The notes beneath the pieces are model-generated. The model saw only the letters and a list, made by a program, of their open reading frames with translations, was not told the DNA's origin and did not search any database. From Syntrophomonadaceae bacterium (lineage in GTDB: Bacteria; Bacillota; Ch66; Ch109): a DNA stretch of 13,988 nucleotides. Location: contig JAAZDI010000175.1 of assembly GCA_012512295.1 (NCBI GenBank), positions 1 through 13,988 on the forward strand. The letters are read 5' to 3'. The translations under genes were made by a program, and so were the position numbers. Shown one piece after another: positions 13,960 to 13,988 of this stretch; within the stretch, counting starts at the first letter, position 1, and every line of letters begins with the position of its first letter.

Positions 13960-13988
13960 TTTTTTACTAATTATCCAAATGACTGCAA

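Overview
The window reads as chromosome of a low-to-medium GC Gram-positive anaerobe of the Clostridia type. The evidence is strong purine-rich ribosome binding sites, frequent TTG and GTG starts, a rarA / cysteine desulfurase / mnmA neighbourhood known from Firmicutes, and an acyl-CoA dehydrogenase with both electron-transfer flavoprotein subunits. The species cannot be named from the sequence alone. No mobile element, tRNA, rRNA or CRISPR array was seen.

Left part (1-3656): a minus-strand pair, cysteine desulfurase then MnmA (cut by the window edge), supplies sulfur for tRNA 2-thiouridine. The replication-repair ATPase RarA is divergent from it. The roughly 200 bp between them has overlapping divergent promoters and a hairpin-rich leader. 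The Rrf2-type regulator (cymR) that sits here in Bacillus is absent.

Middle (3657-8538): phosphoglycerate kinase stands alone with its own promoter and terminator. A convergent PPC/DUF296 protein follows, then a left-handed beta-helix protein of the gamma-carbonic-anhydrase family that has lost two of the three zinc histidines. Next is a solitary carboxyltransferase subunit of the methylmalonyl-CoA decarboxylase / propionyl-CoA carboxylase family. A strong hairpin terminator, probably shared by both strands, ends this part.

Right part (8539-13988): a minus-strand operon acyl-CoA dehydrogenase - etfB - etfA, in which the dehydrogenase has Ala where the catalytic Glu normally sits. It is preceded by a long leader with repeats and a possible attenuator. 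Upstream lies a class I aminotransferase with its own promoter and terminator. The last 650 bp hold a plus-strand ORF of unknown function. The same stretch carries, on the opposite strand, a promoter-like site, two copies of a 33-nt motif, a run of dyads and a good intrinsic terminator. This could be an unrecognised non-coding RNA of about 560 nt and is the least explained part of the window.

The metabolic genes (acyl-CoA dehydrogenase, ETF, carboxyltransferase, aminotransferase, Pgk) fit an anaerobe handling acyl-CoA and amino- or organic-acid intermediates. The actual substrates are not determined by what is visible.
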